Assembly (NCBI RefSeq): GCF_001424305.1
Contig: NZ_LMPD01000003.1
Coordinates: forward strand, 1-64,000
Source: Pedobacter sp. Leaf176
GTDB taxonomy: Bacteria; Bacteroidota; Bacteroidia; Sphingobacteriales; Sphingobacteriaceae
Direction of reading: 5' to 3'
Length of the DNA: 64,000 nucleotides
The position numbers were made by a program, and so were the translations under genes. The notes below the pieces were generated by a model. That model saw nothing but the letters and a program-made list of their open reading frames with translations. It was not told where the DNA came from and ran no database searches. Below, piece after piece: positions 1-8,521 of the stretch (the stretch's first letter is position 1; each line of letters begins with the position of its first letter).

Positions 1-2
1 TG

Positions 3-155
3 TTGAAATTAAACGGTACAGCTGCTGAAAGCACCATGATTGCCAGCAACATGAAAAATGTAAAACTAGCTGACTTTGCCGCTTTAAAATCGGCCTCCTT
101 TGCTTCTCAAGCCATCATGGAAGCGGAACTAAATGCAATGGTTTTAGCCAAATAG
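3..155 (+). CDS. C-terminal end of an unidentified protein (5' truncated)
   Basis: An open frame enters from the left edge and stops at a TAG at 153-155, leaving about 50 residues. The visible tail is Ala-, Met- and Lys-rich and helical looking (for example FASQAIMEAELNAMVLAK) with no motif I recognise. A strong Rho-independent terminator follows within 30 bases, which supports this as the real end of a gene. The start lies outside the window, so the function cannot be judged. Confidence 0.65.
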   Translation: MKLNGTAAESTMIASNMKNVKLADFAALKSASFASQAIMEAELNAMVLAK

Positions 156-180
156 AAAATATAAACACACAAAAACTAAA

Positions 181-207
181 GCTGCCCACCTCGGGCGGCT
201 TTTTTTA
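181..207 (+). terminator. Rho-independent terminator of the truncated first gene
   Basis: GCTGCCC and GGGCGGC form a GC-rich stem with one G-T pair and a 5-base loop, followed by a run of seven T. It lies 26 bases after the TAG of the partial gene on the same strand. Confidence 0.85.
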
Positions 208-435
208 TTCACGTAAAACTAACCATCAATAAACCATCCTCAATCGCTACTTATTTAAGGAATGGGCATGAATCTCCAGCAATATTAAACTCTATGTATA
301 CGGCTATCTGAATACAATTTGCTTAAGTTAACCGCAGAAACCAGAGGATACCTCTGGGAGATTGTTATTGCTAAGTTTCAACTCGTAAAAAGAAATAAAG
401 CAACTGTTAACTGCCTGCCCAAATAGAATACATCT

Positions 436-1881
436 TTATTTCGGTATGGTGAACCAAAATTCACTCCCCTCTCCCAACTTGCTGTAGACTCCGATTTCTC
501 CGTTGTGTTTTTTTATAATTTCTGAAGATATATACAACCCTAAGCCGAGCCCAGAATACTGGCTGCCTTCAGCGTCCACCCGGTAGTAGCGGTCAAATAA
601 ATGTTCTGATTTTTCGGGGTCAATTCCAGGCCCGGAATCGATGACGGCAACGCGTATTTTTTCCCCTTCATCTGTCGCCCGCACCCGAATATCTCTGGCA
701 TTAGGCGCGTACTTAATTGCATTATTTACAAAATTTACAATGACCTGCTGGATACGTTCAAAATCCGCACGGATTTCGAGCTTCTTATCCCCTTCAACTA
801 TTAATTGGTGTTTGCCTTCCCGGTCAATGTTCACGCAACACTCCTCAACGGCCTGGGCAATATTGAAGGTACTAACCTTTAAATGCAGCTGACCTTCAGC
901 CATTTTGCTTGCATTGAGTAAAGCGCCAATAAGGTCGTTAATTTTTCTCATGCTCTGGTTGGCCTGAGCGATGAGTTTTGAGAGTCTGGTATCCTCTTTA
1001 GGAAACATCCGGCCCATTAGCTGAAGGGTCCCGCTTAAAACGGTAACAGGTGTTTTGAGCTCATGGCTTGCAATACTGATAAAATCATCTTTATACCGGT
1101 CAGCTTTCTTTTCTTTAGAAATATCCTGCGCAGTTCCCATAAGCACTCTTGACTGATTGGGACCCACATTCAGCTTTGCCTGAAGCTTAACCCATTTACT
1201 ATCTGTACCCTGTGAGACCACCCGCCCCGAAAATTCCAACTGTCTGGTTTCATTTATAGCGTCCAGTAGTAGAACAAGAGCCTGATCATCGCCTTCAATA
1301 AAACTGTTCACCAGATCAGATTTCTGAAGACCGTCACTGTCTTCTGAGCAGCCCAGAATCCTGGCAAAATCACCCGTATGGATTATTTTATCAGAATCCA
1401 GATCAAGCTCCCATATGGCCATGTTCGAATATTTTAAAGACATATTCAGCCGCTTCTGACTTTCTTCAAAATCCTTGAGGTAAGTGAAATCGTCCAATAC
1501 TGTATAAGCGTACCTTGTCCCAGACTCTGTAAAAAGGATTGTAGTAATGTGAACCCAGACTAGCGCACCGTCTTTTTTCTTCAGGCATACATCAAGCTTG
1601 AAATTAGGCTTACCGTGCACCCACATGGCCTCTTGTAAATCTTTCCATTCAACTTTAAATTCCTCACATGCATACTCCATTATTTTTGTACCGCATATCT
1701 CAGATTTCTCATATCCAAGTAAGTCAACAAGGGCATCATTTACCTCAATGATGGTAAGATTATGGTCTATAATTTTAGTTGCGGCAGATGTAAGTGAAAA
1801 AATCGCTTTAAACCGCTGCTCACATTCGTTGAATTTCACTTGGAAGTCCGGTGATTTATGTTCTTCTTTCATTTCAAGCAT
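436..1881 (-). CDS. PAS-domain sensor histidine kinase
   Basis: 481-residue kinase with no transmembrane segment, so probably a cytoplasmic sensor. Two PAS-like domains occupy roughly residues 17-145 and 147-260. The HisKA domain carries SHELKTP with the phosphorylated His at about residue 273. The ATPase domain shows the N box (NFVNNAIKYAP), G1 (DSGPGI) and G2 (GLGLGLY). The HisKA/ATPase half closely resembles the kinase at 61162-62781, so the two are paralogues. No response regulator is adjacent; the stand-alone receiver at 5519-5878 is a candidate partner, which is inference. The signal sensed is unknown. The kinase assignment is firm. Confidence 0.95.
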   Translation of the reverse strand: MLEMKEEHKSPDFQVKFNECEQRFKAIFSLTSAATKIIDHNLTIIEVNDALVDLLGYEKSEICGTKIMEYACEEFKVEWKDLQEAMWVHGKPNFKLDVCLKKKDGALVWVHITTILFTESGTRYAYTVLDDFTYLKDFEESQKRLNMSLKYSNMAIWELDLDSDKIIHTGDFARILGCSEDSDGLQKSDLVNSFIEGDDQALVLLLDAINETRQLEFSGRVVSQGTDSKWVKLQAKLNVGPNQSRVLMGTAQDISKEKKADRYKDDFISIASHELKTPVTVLSGTLQLMGRMFPKEDTRLSKLIAQANQSMRKINDLIGALLNASKMAEGQLHLKVSTFNIAQAVEECCVNIDREGKHQLIVEGDKKLEIRADFERIQQVIVNFVNNAIKYAPNARDIRVRATDEGEKIRVAVIDSGPGIDPEKSEHLFDRYYRVDAEGSQYSGLGLGLYISSEIIKKHNGEIGVYSKLGEGSEFWFTIPK

Positions 1882-2340
1882 AGCAACAATTATGTAAATG
1901 CAAATGTTTTAAACAAGCGCGAGCTTTTGAATTGATGGTGAGCTCTTATTACTATTGGCGATAAGTACGTTATCTTCTTGCCTTTTTTCCCACTGCAGCA
2001 GCATGAATGCCGTTTATAATGGCGTTCTGTTTTTTAATATTTCCTTACTCAGGTCAATCTTCATAAGTCGTTATTTCGAATTTCTCAATACATTAAGCCA
2101 GCTGGTAATTCAAATTCCTAAAACAAAAGCAGTACGACATATGCTGCAACGAGACCACATCTGCCCCTTAACTAAAAAAGGAGTAAACAATTTAATGTCT
2201 ACCCCCTTGCCTAACCCAAAAAATACGCTTAATTGTGACACTCTCGCCTTTCACATCACAAATGTAAGGAGTATGAGGATGGTATTCTTTGTTCTCATTG
2301 TTCATTTGGCTGAATTTGGAATGTTCATCTTTCGTTCAGC
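1882..2340. other. Intergenic region without a supported gene
   Basis: 459 bases between the 5' end of the PAS kinase gene and the 3' end of the DUF2306-like gene, both on the minus strand. A 129-codon plus-strand frame crosses most of it but shows no recognisable motif and has an unremarkable composition, so I do not call it. It presumably holds the kinase promoter; I could not identify a convincing box. Confidence 0.5.
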
Positions 2341-3042
2341 CTAATTGAGCCTATTATAACCGGTTGGTTTCTCACCGCTCAGATCTCCGGCGATAAAACT
2401 TTCTTTCCTTTTTCTCCAAAGCGCCAACATGAAACCGATGGCAATAAAACTACCCAATACAGAAGGAAGGAATTGGCTATAAGGTTGATATTGGGGAAAA
2501 ACGGTTCCGCTGAAGGCAGATAAAAGACCGCTGAAGGCGCTGACCATTTTAAGTATATGTTCATGCAACCAAAACTTATGATATTGATTTGCAGGAATTA
2601 AATACCGACCAAAGTCATAACCCACTGCCAGAATCAGATAGCCAACCGTACTGTAAATAATGACCGGTGACCAGATCATGCCGCGCGCTATAAAATAAAA
2701 AAAGAAAAACGATACTGAACCCAAAGCCAAAATACCCATCATGATATCTAAAAGCTTAGGATTGTTTGACCGATTTTTGACCGATCTAAATCCCGAAAAG
2801 CCCATATACCCACTCAAAGTGGTAATGACCAATAAAAAGTTGTTACGATTAAAAATAAACACACCAATCAAACCAGTCAGAATCACTACGCCAAGCAGGG
2901 CAAGGAAAATTCGTCCAAAAATGAGATGGAACCGGCCACCCTTCGCCTTTATTAAAATTACAAGTCCGACAGCGAGTGCAAGAGAACCCGCTGATACATG
3001 AATAATGATATTACTTTTATGTAGCGCTGAAATAATTTCCAT
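2341..3042 (-). CDS. DUF2306-like multipass membrane protein
   Basis: 233 residues with about seven hydrophobic segments. The N-terminal pattern H-x3-GS-x-AL-x2-G followed by KGG-x2-H-x3-GR-x-F matches the DUF2306 family of predicted integral membrane proteins, whose function is not established. A conserved-looking H-x2-WLHEH cluster occurs near residue 160. It ends about 70 bases after the start of the upstream AraC-type regulator's stop codon region and both are on the minus strand, so they may be co-transcribed with the regulator first. Family assignment is by pattern; no biochemical role can be given. Confidence 0.75.
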   Translation of the reverse strand: MEIISALHKSNIIIHVSAGSLALAVGLVILIKAKGGRFHLIFGRIFLALLGVVILTGLIGVFIFNRNNFLLVITTLSGYMGFSGFRSVKNRSNNPKLLDIMMGILALGSVSFFFFYFIARGMIWSPVIIYSTVGYLILAVGYDFGRYLIPANQYHKFWLHEHILKMVSAFSGLLSAFSGTVFPQYQPYSQFLPSVLGSFIAIGFMLALWRKRKESFIAGDLSGEKPTGYNRLN

Positions 3043-3111
3043 CTGGATTTTTCTGGCAAAGAACCCACATTATTAACTGTATTTCGCCCTATCCTACCCG
3101 ATGGCACTTCT

Positions 3112-4287
3112 CTATCGGTACATTTTTTGGTATTCACTAGGTCCCATACCAACCTGCTGCTTAAAAATTCGGTTAAAAGCAGATTTGGATCTAAAGCCGG
3201 AATCCAGTGCTATCCCCAGAATGGAGAGATGAGAAAAAGCAGGGTCCAGCAGTTTTTTCTTTACCTCCTCTACCCTATAGGCGTTAACGAAAGAAAAAAA
3301 GTTTCCGCCAGAATGCTGGTTTATCGCCTGAGAGAGTTGGTTCGGATTTACCGCAAGTTCTTCAGCAAGTTGTGAAAGGCTTAAATCCTCACGAAGAAAC
3401 GCTTGCCGACTATCCATATGAGACAGCAATGCTAAAAAAATATTTTCCACCCGCACTGCGTCCAATCCCGACTTTTTATAAGGGACATCCAAATAACTGT
3501 CTTTATTTTTATCTTCAATTTTACTATCCGCTGCCGATAAGAGCAACATCCGCTGACGCAGACTGAAATAACCAATCAAAAAGCCCCAGATTGCAAGAAC
3601 GGCACCAACGTATAGAAACATCTCATTCGCAGCAACCCACTCCCAGCTACCCAAGCGTATTAAGGAGAACAGCAAGATGAAGAGCACAGGAATGGTGATT
3701 GTCAGCCACTTTAACCAGTCGAGGTTTATCGTTTCAGTATAAGAATAATGATTTGGCAAATTTTTCTGGTAATCCATCAATACCGCAACACCCATTACCG
3801 CATAGACTCCGGGTACAATGGCCATTGGGATTGTAAAAAAATAAATGACCAAAGAAGAAACCTGAGTGGAAAAATGAGGATAGCCAAACTGCATGAAAAT
3901 GTCCGCGGGATTAAAATATTTAAGGCTTAAGGCCAATAAGAGATAAACAAGCCATGGAACAATATAAAACGCAAGCCTGCAAGAATTTATTTTTCCACCA
4001 ATCGAAAGCTGCACAATATAATGATACATTATTGGCGCACTCAATAGCGGTATAGAGAATCCAACAATCCCAAAATAACCATTCAAGAGCGGACTGGACC
4101 CCAGTGAGTCATAATAGAAAAACAGCTGGAGACTCAGCAGAAACAGCCATAACATCAGCCAAAAATCATTCTGGTTATTTTTTTTCCAGATCTGGTGAAG
4201 AGATATCTGAAACAAAGCCTGGACTGCTGCAGCGAATATGATGGATCTAAAAAGCATTTGAATTGTTGGCAGCCCTGAAACTACCAT
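3112..4287 (-). CDS. Membrane-anchored AraC-family transcriptional regulator
   Basis: 391 residues. The first 240 or so form about seven hydrophobic segments; after a charged linker, the last 100 residues form an AraC/XylS double helix-turn-helix (LSLSQLAEELAVNPNQLSQ and the C-terminal GFRSKSAFNRIFKQQVGMGPSEYQ signature). This architecture, a 7TM-like N terminus joined to HTH_18, is common in Bacteroidetes and is thought to link a membrane signal to transcription. The first Met is used; a Met ten codons in is an alternative. The downstream DUF2306-like gene (2341-3042) is a likely co-transcribed partner or target. Confidence 0.9.
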   Translation of the reverse strand: MVVSGLPTIQMLFRSIIFAAAVQALFQISLHQIWKKNNQNDFWLMLWLFLLSLQLFFYYDSLGSSPLLNGYFGIVGFSIPLLSAPIMYHYIVQLSIGGKINSCRLAFYIVPWLVYLLLALSLKYFNPADIFMQFGYPHFSTQVSSLVIYFFTIPMAIVPGVYAVMGVAVLMDYQKNLPNHYSYTETINLDWLKWLTITIPVLFILLFSLIRLGSWEWVAANEMFLYVGAVLAIWGFLIGYFSLRQRMLLLSAADSKIEDKNKDSYLDVPYKKSGLDAVRVENIFLALLSHMDSRQAFLREDLSLSQLAEELAVNPNQLSQAINQHSGGNFFSFVNAYRVEEVKKKLLDPAFSHLSILGIALDSGFRSKSAFNRIFKQQVGMGPSEYQKMYR

Positions 4288-4702
4288 TCGTTTTTTGATA
4301 TAATCAAGAAGTTTAAAAAAAACATACTTGGTGTCAATTATCCGACTACCAGCAATAAACTATTTACTAACCTTTAGTAAAATGCAGCTTTAATATCCTC
4401 AAAATTGATGGTGTATAAATAGCAAGGATAATATTTGATCCATTCCGATTTCAACGGTTTCCAATACGTTCCCTAAATTAACTAATATGAAATTACACCT
4501 GAAATCTCCCTTATTATCTGATTATTAAATTCTTTGCACAAGATGAAGTTCCGTTGATTTTACCTTAGAATCAAAAATTTTTCCAATTTATTCCAAATAA
4601 ATCCGATTCTCGAAGACCTAAACGAAAAGGTATAAAAGTGCAAACAGCGATATTTAAATTTGCAATTTATAAATCTGTTCGCTTCATTTAGCGATTGTAT
4701 AA
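4288..4702. other. AT-rich non-coding stretch next to the integrase scar
   Basis: No reading frame of useful length on either strand. It separates the AraC-type regulator from the recombinase remnant and may be decayed mobile-element DNA. I found no second copy of the tmRNA 3' end that would mark an attachment site. Confidence 0.4.
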
Positions 4703-4936
4703 TTATATAGTAGAGATTGTTGTTTGATTTGGCTTCTTCTCTTCAAGTTTAATCTTAAGGTTAGCCATATCATGATCAACTTTCTTGTCAACGATTTTCG
4801 CATAATGCTGAGTTGTTCTAATATTCTTGTGACCGAGCATTTTACTTACCCTCTCAATTGGAACATCGTTCATTAATGTGATTGCAGTTGCGAAAGTATG
4901 CCTCGCTAAATGAAATGTCAGGGTATTATGAAAGCC
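4703..4936 (-). pseudogene. C-terminal remnant of a tyrosine recombinase (phage-type integrase)
   Basis: About 77 codons in frame ending in TAA at 4703-4705. The peptide carries the integrase C-terminal signature: a HLARHTFAT box with the H-x-x-R pair, MLGHKNIRTTQHYAKI with the second conserved His and the nucleophilic Tyr, then a Lys/Glu-rich tail. In the same frame a stop lies about nine codons upstream of the HLAR box, and the N-terminal domains are missing, so it cannot encode a working enzyme. It lies about 130 bases beyond the 3' end of ssrA, a classic integration target of this enzyme family, and appears to be the scar of a lost integrated element. Confidence 0.85.
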
Positions 4937-4989
4937 ACATCTTTACTCACCTCACATATGCCATATTTGTCAAAAAAGCCACTAAATCG

Positions 4990-5036
4990 CAAAAAACAAA
5001 ACCCTTCAAATCATTGATTTGCAGGGTTTTAGTGTT
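4990..5036 (-). terminator. Terminator of the tmRNA gene
   Basis: A near-perfect hairpin at 4998-5030 has long arms (AAAACCCT, then AAATC paired with GATTT, then AGGGTTTT). On the minus strand it is followed by a T-rich tract; on the plus strand a T run also follows, so it could work in both directions. It lies about 35 bases past the tmRNA 3' end. Confidence 0.8.
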
Positions 5037-5064
5037 TTTTGGTGTATTTTGTTACTGATTCCAG

Positions 5065-5430
5065 TGGAGCCGAAGGGAGTCGAACCCTTGTCCAGTTGTG
5101 AGATAACTTATACCTTCTACATGCTTATTTTTCAGTTAATTTTCGGGACTTAAACGGGCTGAAAACCGACCTTATTTAAATCCTTAGGTACTTTATCTCA
5201 CCTTAAGCCATACCTTCTTAAGGCCAGCATTGTTATTTCGATGCTCCTGATTCTAACCTAACAATGCAGCAGTTAGAGGAACAAAAGCTATGCTAGTTCT
5301 AAACTAGGCAGCTAAGGCGTAAGTATTTTCGCCAATTATTGTTTTGAACGTTCTCTTTTAAGTGCTCTCCGTACAACGCACTGCATGCTAATATAACCTT
5401 CGCCACCCTGTCAAATCCAAAAACGGCCCC
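5065..5430 (-). ncRNA. ssrA: Transfer-messenger RNA (tmRNA)
   Basis: The 5' end GGGGCCG at 5430-5424 pairs with CGGCTCC at 5072-5066 to give the 7-bp acceptor stem, and the tRNA-like T arm (GGGTTCGACTCCC) is intact. The tag reading frame lies at 5304-5333: GGC GAA AAT ACT TAC GCC TTA GCT GCC TAG, giving GENTYALAA, close to tags known from other Bacteroidetes. After the discriminator A the genome reads CT rather than CCA, so the CCA end is presumably added enzymatically. The molecule rescues stalled ribosomes and tags the nascent peptide for proteolysis. Length is about 366 nt, in the normal range. Confidence 0.95.
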
Positions 5431-5465
5431 AGGTTATGGTTTCGCAAAGCCCGCGAAACAGCCTG

Positions 5466-5473
5466 CAAATATA
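5466..5473 (-). promoter_or_regulatory. Candidate -7 box of the ssrA promoter
   Basis: On the minus strand TATATTTG matches the Bacteroidetes -7 consensus TAnnTTTG and lies about 36 nt before the mature tmRNA 5' end, leaving room for a short leader removed by RNase P. No good -33 TTTG at the expected spacing was seen. Confidence 0.4.
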
Positions 5474-5518
5474 CCAAAAAAGCAATAGAAAAAGAAGATG
5501 GCATTGCATTTTATGTTT

Positions 5519-5878
5519 CTAATTCATCTGAGCATCCAGCCGGTTCATAAAATCGTCGATATCAAAAGGCTTATGGATATAGTCTTCAGCATTGCAGCGG
5601 TTGTAATCCCCTGAATCTGAAAAGTTAGCCGACATCATTACAATGGGCATACTGGCTGTTGCTTTATCGGCCTTCAACTCGCAGCATAAATCGAGGCCAT
5701 TACCATCGGGCAGCATTACATCTAGCAGAAACAAATTGGCGCCGAAGGCATAAGCCCCCTGCCTGAATTCCTGTATGTTTTTAAAATATTTTACTTCGTA
5801 ATCCGGTTCCTCTAAAATAAAGCCGATAATTTCTCTAATGGATTCATTATCCTCCAGCACACATATTCGCTTGCCCAT
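5519..5878 (-). CDS. Stand-alone response regulator receiver protein
   Basis: 119 residues, a single receiver (CheY-like) domain with no output domain. The acidic pair E9-D10, phosphoacceptor D53 in LLDVMLPDG, the MMSAN Ser and the HKPFD Lys are all present, so phosphorylation should be possible. It is a paralogue of the receiver at 60782-61144, with the same length and the same LLDxMLPDGNGL core. It probably relays phosphate from a histidine kinase such as the one at 436-1881, but that pairing is inference because they are not adjacent. The gene lies just upstream of ssrA on the same strand. Confidence 0.92.
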   Translation of the reverse strand: MGKRICVLEDNESIREIIGFILEEPDYEVKYFKNIQEFRQGAYAFGANLFLLDVMLPDGNGLDLCCELKADKATASMPIVMMSANFSDSGDYNRCNAEDYIHKPFDIDDFMNRLDAQMN

Positions 5879-5981
5879 ATTAATACTTTTTGATTTTAAG
5901 AAAACCCCAACAATTGGATAATGTTTTGTTTTACAGCAGGTTTAAACCATTTGCCTTATAATACACCTGGTTTTAAAGAAA

Positions 5982-6935
5982 TCAGATTCTTACCGCGTTA
6001 TAAATAAAAAACGCATTAAGTACAATGTAAAGCGTAAGCAGTAGCCAGGCAAATCTGTTATCGAATTTAGTGGCCCTTGCCTGTTTGTTCTTTTTAATGA
6101 GGCTTAGGGAAATTGCCGTAGAAATAATGGTGGCGAGTATAAAGAGCAGGGTAATGCCATGCAGGGTATCGACGAGGGTAAACGTTACGGTATCTGGTAG
6201 TGAGCCATCAATAATGTATTTGTTACCGATTACAGCGAACAGGGAGCCAACGCTTAATCCAAACCTCGAATCGATGCTGTCTGCGTGTATAAAGAAGCAC
6301 ATAAAGGAAATTAAAAAAGCCACATACATACCCAGAAACATTTTGCAGAACAAGCCAAAAGCATCGCGGCTTATCCCAACCTTTACTTTAACGCTGCTGT
6401 AAGCGGTTCTTGCCGGCTTTATGCTTTCATCGCCAAAGCCGGTTTCATATATTTTTGTCCCGGCAGTTACCTTCAGGCTGTCGATATCCCATCCGCGCAG
6501 CGTAAAACGCGGATCGTATTGCTTGCCAACGGTATCGGGCACAAAGACAAGCGAACCCGAATCGAATTGGGAATTTTCGACAGATAAACGCAATACCTGG
6601 TGATCGAAAGGAAAATTGTTGATGCTCCAGGAATCTTTCATGACACACTGCACCTTCATTAAGAGGTAGGTTTCCGCATTAATGGTATCGATTGTAGAAA
6701 ATGACTTGGTTACTTCCTTCGCCTGTGGAATTTCGAGGTTTTCGACAAAGTTGAAAGACTTGTTTTTGTATTTTAACCACAACCAGAAATCGATGGTATA
6801 TTCCTTATCTTTAAAATTGATGTCGTGGATGCTGGTTACATAAATACCAGTTTTTACGGTATCGGGTGCCTGCTCCTGCCCTGTTGCGGCGAAACTAACA
6901 TAAAAAATTAGAAAAACTAAGATGGAGTACCTCAT
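5982..6935 (-). CDS. Pentameric ligand-gated ion channel homologue (Cys-loop receptor-like)
   Basis: 317 residues with a signal peptide (residues 1-18), a beta-rich extracellular part (about 25-190) and four hydrophobic segments (about 196-216, 224-241, 253-280, 294-314), the layout of prokaryotic pentameric ligand-gated channels. The motif WSINNFPFDHQ at 103-113 matches the W-x-I-x2-FPFD-x-Q signature of the ligand-binding domain loop; as in other bacterial members the disulphide Cys pair is absent. It should form a channel in the inner membrane with its binding domain in the periplasm. The ligand and ion are unknown. It is the last gene of a tight operon with NIPSNAP and DUF4159 genes (gap 14 bases). 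Confidence 0.8.
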   Translation of the reverse strand: MRYSILVFLIFYVSFAATGQEQAPDTVKTGIYVTSIHDINFKDKEYTIDFWLWLKYKNKSFNFVENLEIPQAKEVTKSFSTIDTINAETYLLMKVQCVMKDSWSINNFPFDHQVLRLSVENSQFDSGSLVFVPDTVGKQYDPRFTLRGWDIDSLKVTAGTKIYETGFGDESIKPARTAYSSVKVKVGISRDAFGLFCKMFLGMYVAFLISFMCFFIHADSIDSRFGLSVGSLFAVIGNKYIIDGSLPDTVTFTLVDTLHGITLLFILATIISTAISLSLIKKNKQARATKFDNRFAWLLLTLYIVLNAFFIYNAVRI

Positions 6936-6949
6936 CGTATGGCCGGCAA

Positions 6950-7723
6950 CTACAAGTCAGAATAATCTGCCGGGTAAAGGAACAGCGTTACATTTTTGGA
7001 AACATTGTGCTGGTACTGCGGCAGGCCGCTTATCTTTTTATAATCGTCGCCAAAGGCGGCCCAGTGTTTATCCCGATCTGCCTTGTTGTTAAAGCTGGTC
7101 ATGTACATCAGGTTTGGCATTTTACTGCCGGATATAACCTGTCCGTAAAAAACCGCGTTGAAGTCTAGCTTAGTAAAAATGGCCACCTCATAATCGTTAA
7201 ACATGCCGATTTTATTGGCCGACAGGTTTTCAGTAGCCGCTTCATAGCTCCTCAATTCGTAAACCCTTTCGCTTTTTGGCAAGCTTAAGTTTGGAACCGC
7301 GTAGCCGGGCATTGCAGAAAATGCCTTGAGCAAAGTGGATTCTATGCGGGTGTAGGGTGCTTCGTTGTAAGCGGCATTTAAATAGGCCGAACCGGCCTGC
7401 AGGTATTGTGCATCTTTAGTTAAAGTTTCATTCAGCTTTAAAAAATCATCCATTCTCTTGAAAGGAATAAAAACATAGATTAGTTGCTCGAGCGTATCCT
7501 TTGCAATTGGCTTAAACACACCAACGTTTTGGATACCCGCACGGTGTGCCGCCGGGATAAATGCATTTTTAAGGTAGGCATCTACAACGGCTTCCTGTGC
7601 CGGTGTTTTTAAATGGTATATTTTTATCTGGTAATAATAGGGTACCTTTGCGGCAGATGCATTAAAGTTTGCAACCATTAATAAGGTGGCAAGAATGGAT
7701 AATTTGTTTAACAGAGATTTCAA
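6950..7723 (-). CDS. Secreted NIPSNAP-family protein
   Basis: 257 residues with a cleavable signal peptide ending near ASAA (residue 25). The body has two ferredoxin-like halves; the second carries the NIPSNAP signature (RVYELRSYE, then FYGQVISG, MPNLMYMTSF and RDKHWAAF). NIPSNAP proteins have no settled enzymatic role. It lies in the middle of a minus-strand operon, 18 bases after the DUF4159 gene and 14 bases before the channel gene, so it is probably exported to the periplasm together with the channel's ligand-binding domain. A role as a modulator of the channel is speculation. Confidence 0.88.
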   Translation of the reverse strand: MKSLLNKLSILATLLMVANFNASAAKVPYYYQIKIYHLKTPAQEAVVDAYLKNAFIPAAHRAGIQNVGVFKPIAKDTLEQLIYVFIPFKRMDDFLKLNETLTKDAQYLQAGSAYLNAAYNEAPYTRIESTLLKAFSAMPGYAVPNLSLPKSERVYELRSYEAATENLSANKIGMFNDYEVAIFTKLDFNAVFYGQVISGSKMPNLMYMTSFNNKADRDKHWAAFGDDYKKISGLPQYQHNVSKNVTLFLYPADYSDL

Positions 7724-7741
7724 AATATAATGGTTTAATGG

Positions 7742-8455
7742 TTAGCTGTTTACGCCCATGGCGTATAAAATAATGTTCACACCGAATTTGGTATTATCTT
7801 CGGCGAGGAAACGTTTGTTGCGGAAATCATAATCCCATTCGCAACCATAATCCTTATTGCTGTATAAAACACCAATCCGGTTGTTAATTGTTATGGCTTT
7901 AAGATAATCGTGCACCAGATCGTCGCCCCAGCCATTTAATTCGAATGAGGTGGTTGGTGGCCCTTTCTCAAATTTAAAAAAGGAATTGTAAATACCATGG
8001 TTATTCGGAATCTTTTTAAGGGCACCTTGGCCAAACAGGTTGGCCATCTGCGTTTCAAAAGACCGCGCAAATAAACCGTCTATATCATGGTTACAATCGT
8101 CTACAAAAACAAAGCCTCCGTTTTGCACGTAGGTTTTAAAATTAATGGCTTCCTGTTTGCTAAACTGAACCAGTTTATGCCCGCTCAGGTAGCAAAAAGG
8201 ATATTTAAAGATGTCTGGTGTAGACAGGTCAACAATTTTTTCGGCTTCATCCAATGGGATGGTCGTATATTCCAAAAGTGAATTTAAGATGTTGGAAGGC
8301 ATGCGCTGGTCGGTATCCCAATCACCGGAATTGTATTTTAACCTGGCAAATGTAAACTTCGTTCTTTGCATCGCCACTAAATTAAGTTCAATTTTCTGCT
8401 TCTCCGGTTTTTTTAGAGATAATCTTGTAAATTTTTTGATATTCTTTTCACTCAA
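7742..8455 (-). CDS. DUF4159 domain protein
   Basis: 237 residues. From about residue 33 it follows the DUF4159 pattern: FTFARLKYNSGDWD, then KYPFCYLSGH, then a GGFVFVDDCNH segment of the glutamine-amidotransferase-like fold without an obvious catalytic Cys. The first 30 residues are basic and unlike a signal peptide; an internal Met at residue 29 (MQRTKFTFARL) is a possible true start. It is the first gene of the operon with NIPSNAP and channel genes, and is divergent, with a 66-base gap, from the MoxR/DUF58 operon. DUF4159 genes commonly accompany MoxR/DUF58/BatA clusters, which suggests a shared role. Molecular function unknown. Confidence 0.88.
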   Translation of the reverse strand: MSEKNIKKFTRLSLKKPEKQKIELNLVAMQRTKFTFARLKYNSGDWDTDQRMPSNILNSLLEYTTIPLDEAEKIVDLSTPDIFKYPFCYLSGHKLVQFSKQEAINFKTYVQNGGFVFVDDCNHDIDGLFARSFETQMANLFGQGALKKIPNNHGIYNSFFKFEKGPPTTSFELNGWGDDLVHDYLKAITINNRIGVLYSNKDYGCEWDYDFRNKRFLAEDNTKFGVNIILYAMGVNS

Positions 8456-8521
8456 CTTAAAATATAGGCCTTTAAGCGCTATATTAACAGCATTATCTCA
8501 CCCATTAAAAATTAAACCGTT

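Noticed and set aside
1955..2344. 129-codon plus-strand frame between the PAS kinase and DUF2306-like genes
   Set aside because: No family motif, no signal or membrane pattern, and it overlaps the end of the DUF2306-like gene on the other strand.
5065..5100. Separate tRNA gene at 5065-5100
   Set aside because: It is the tRNA-like 3' half of the tmRNA; the tag frame and 5' half are found upstream on the same strand.
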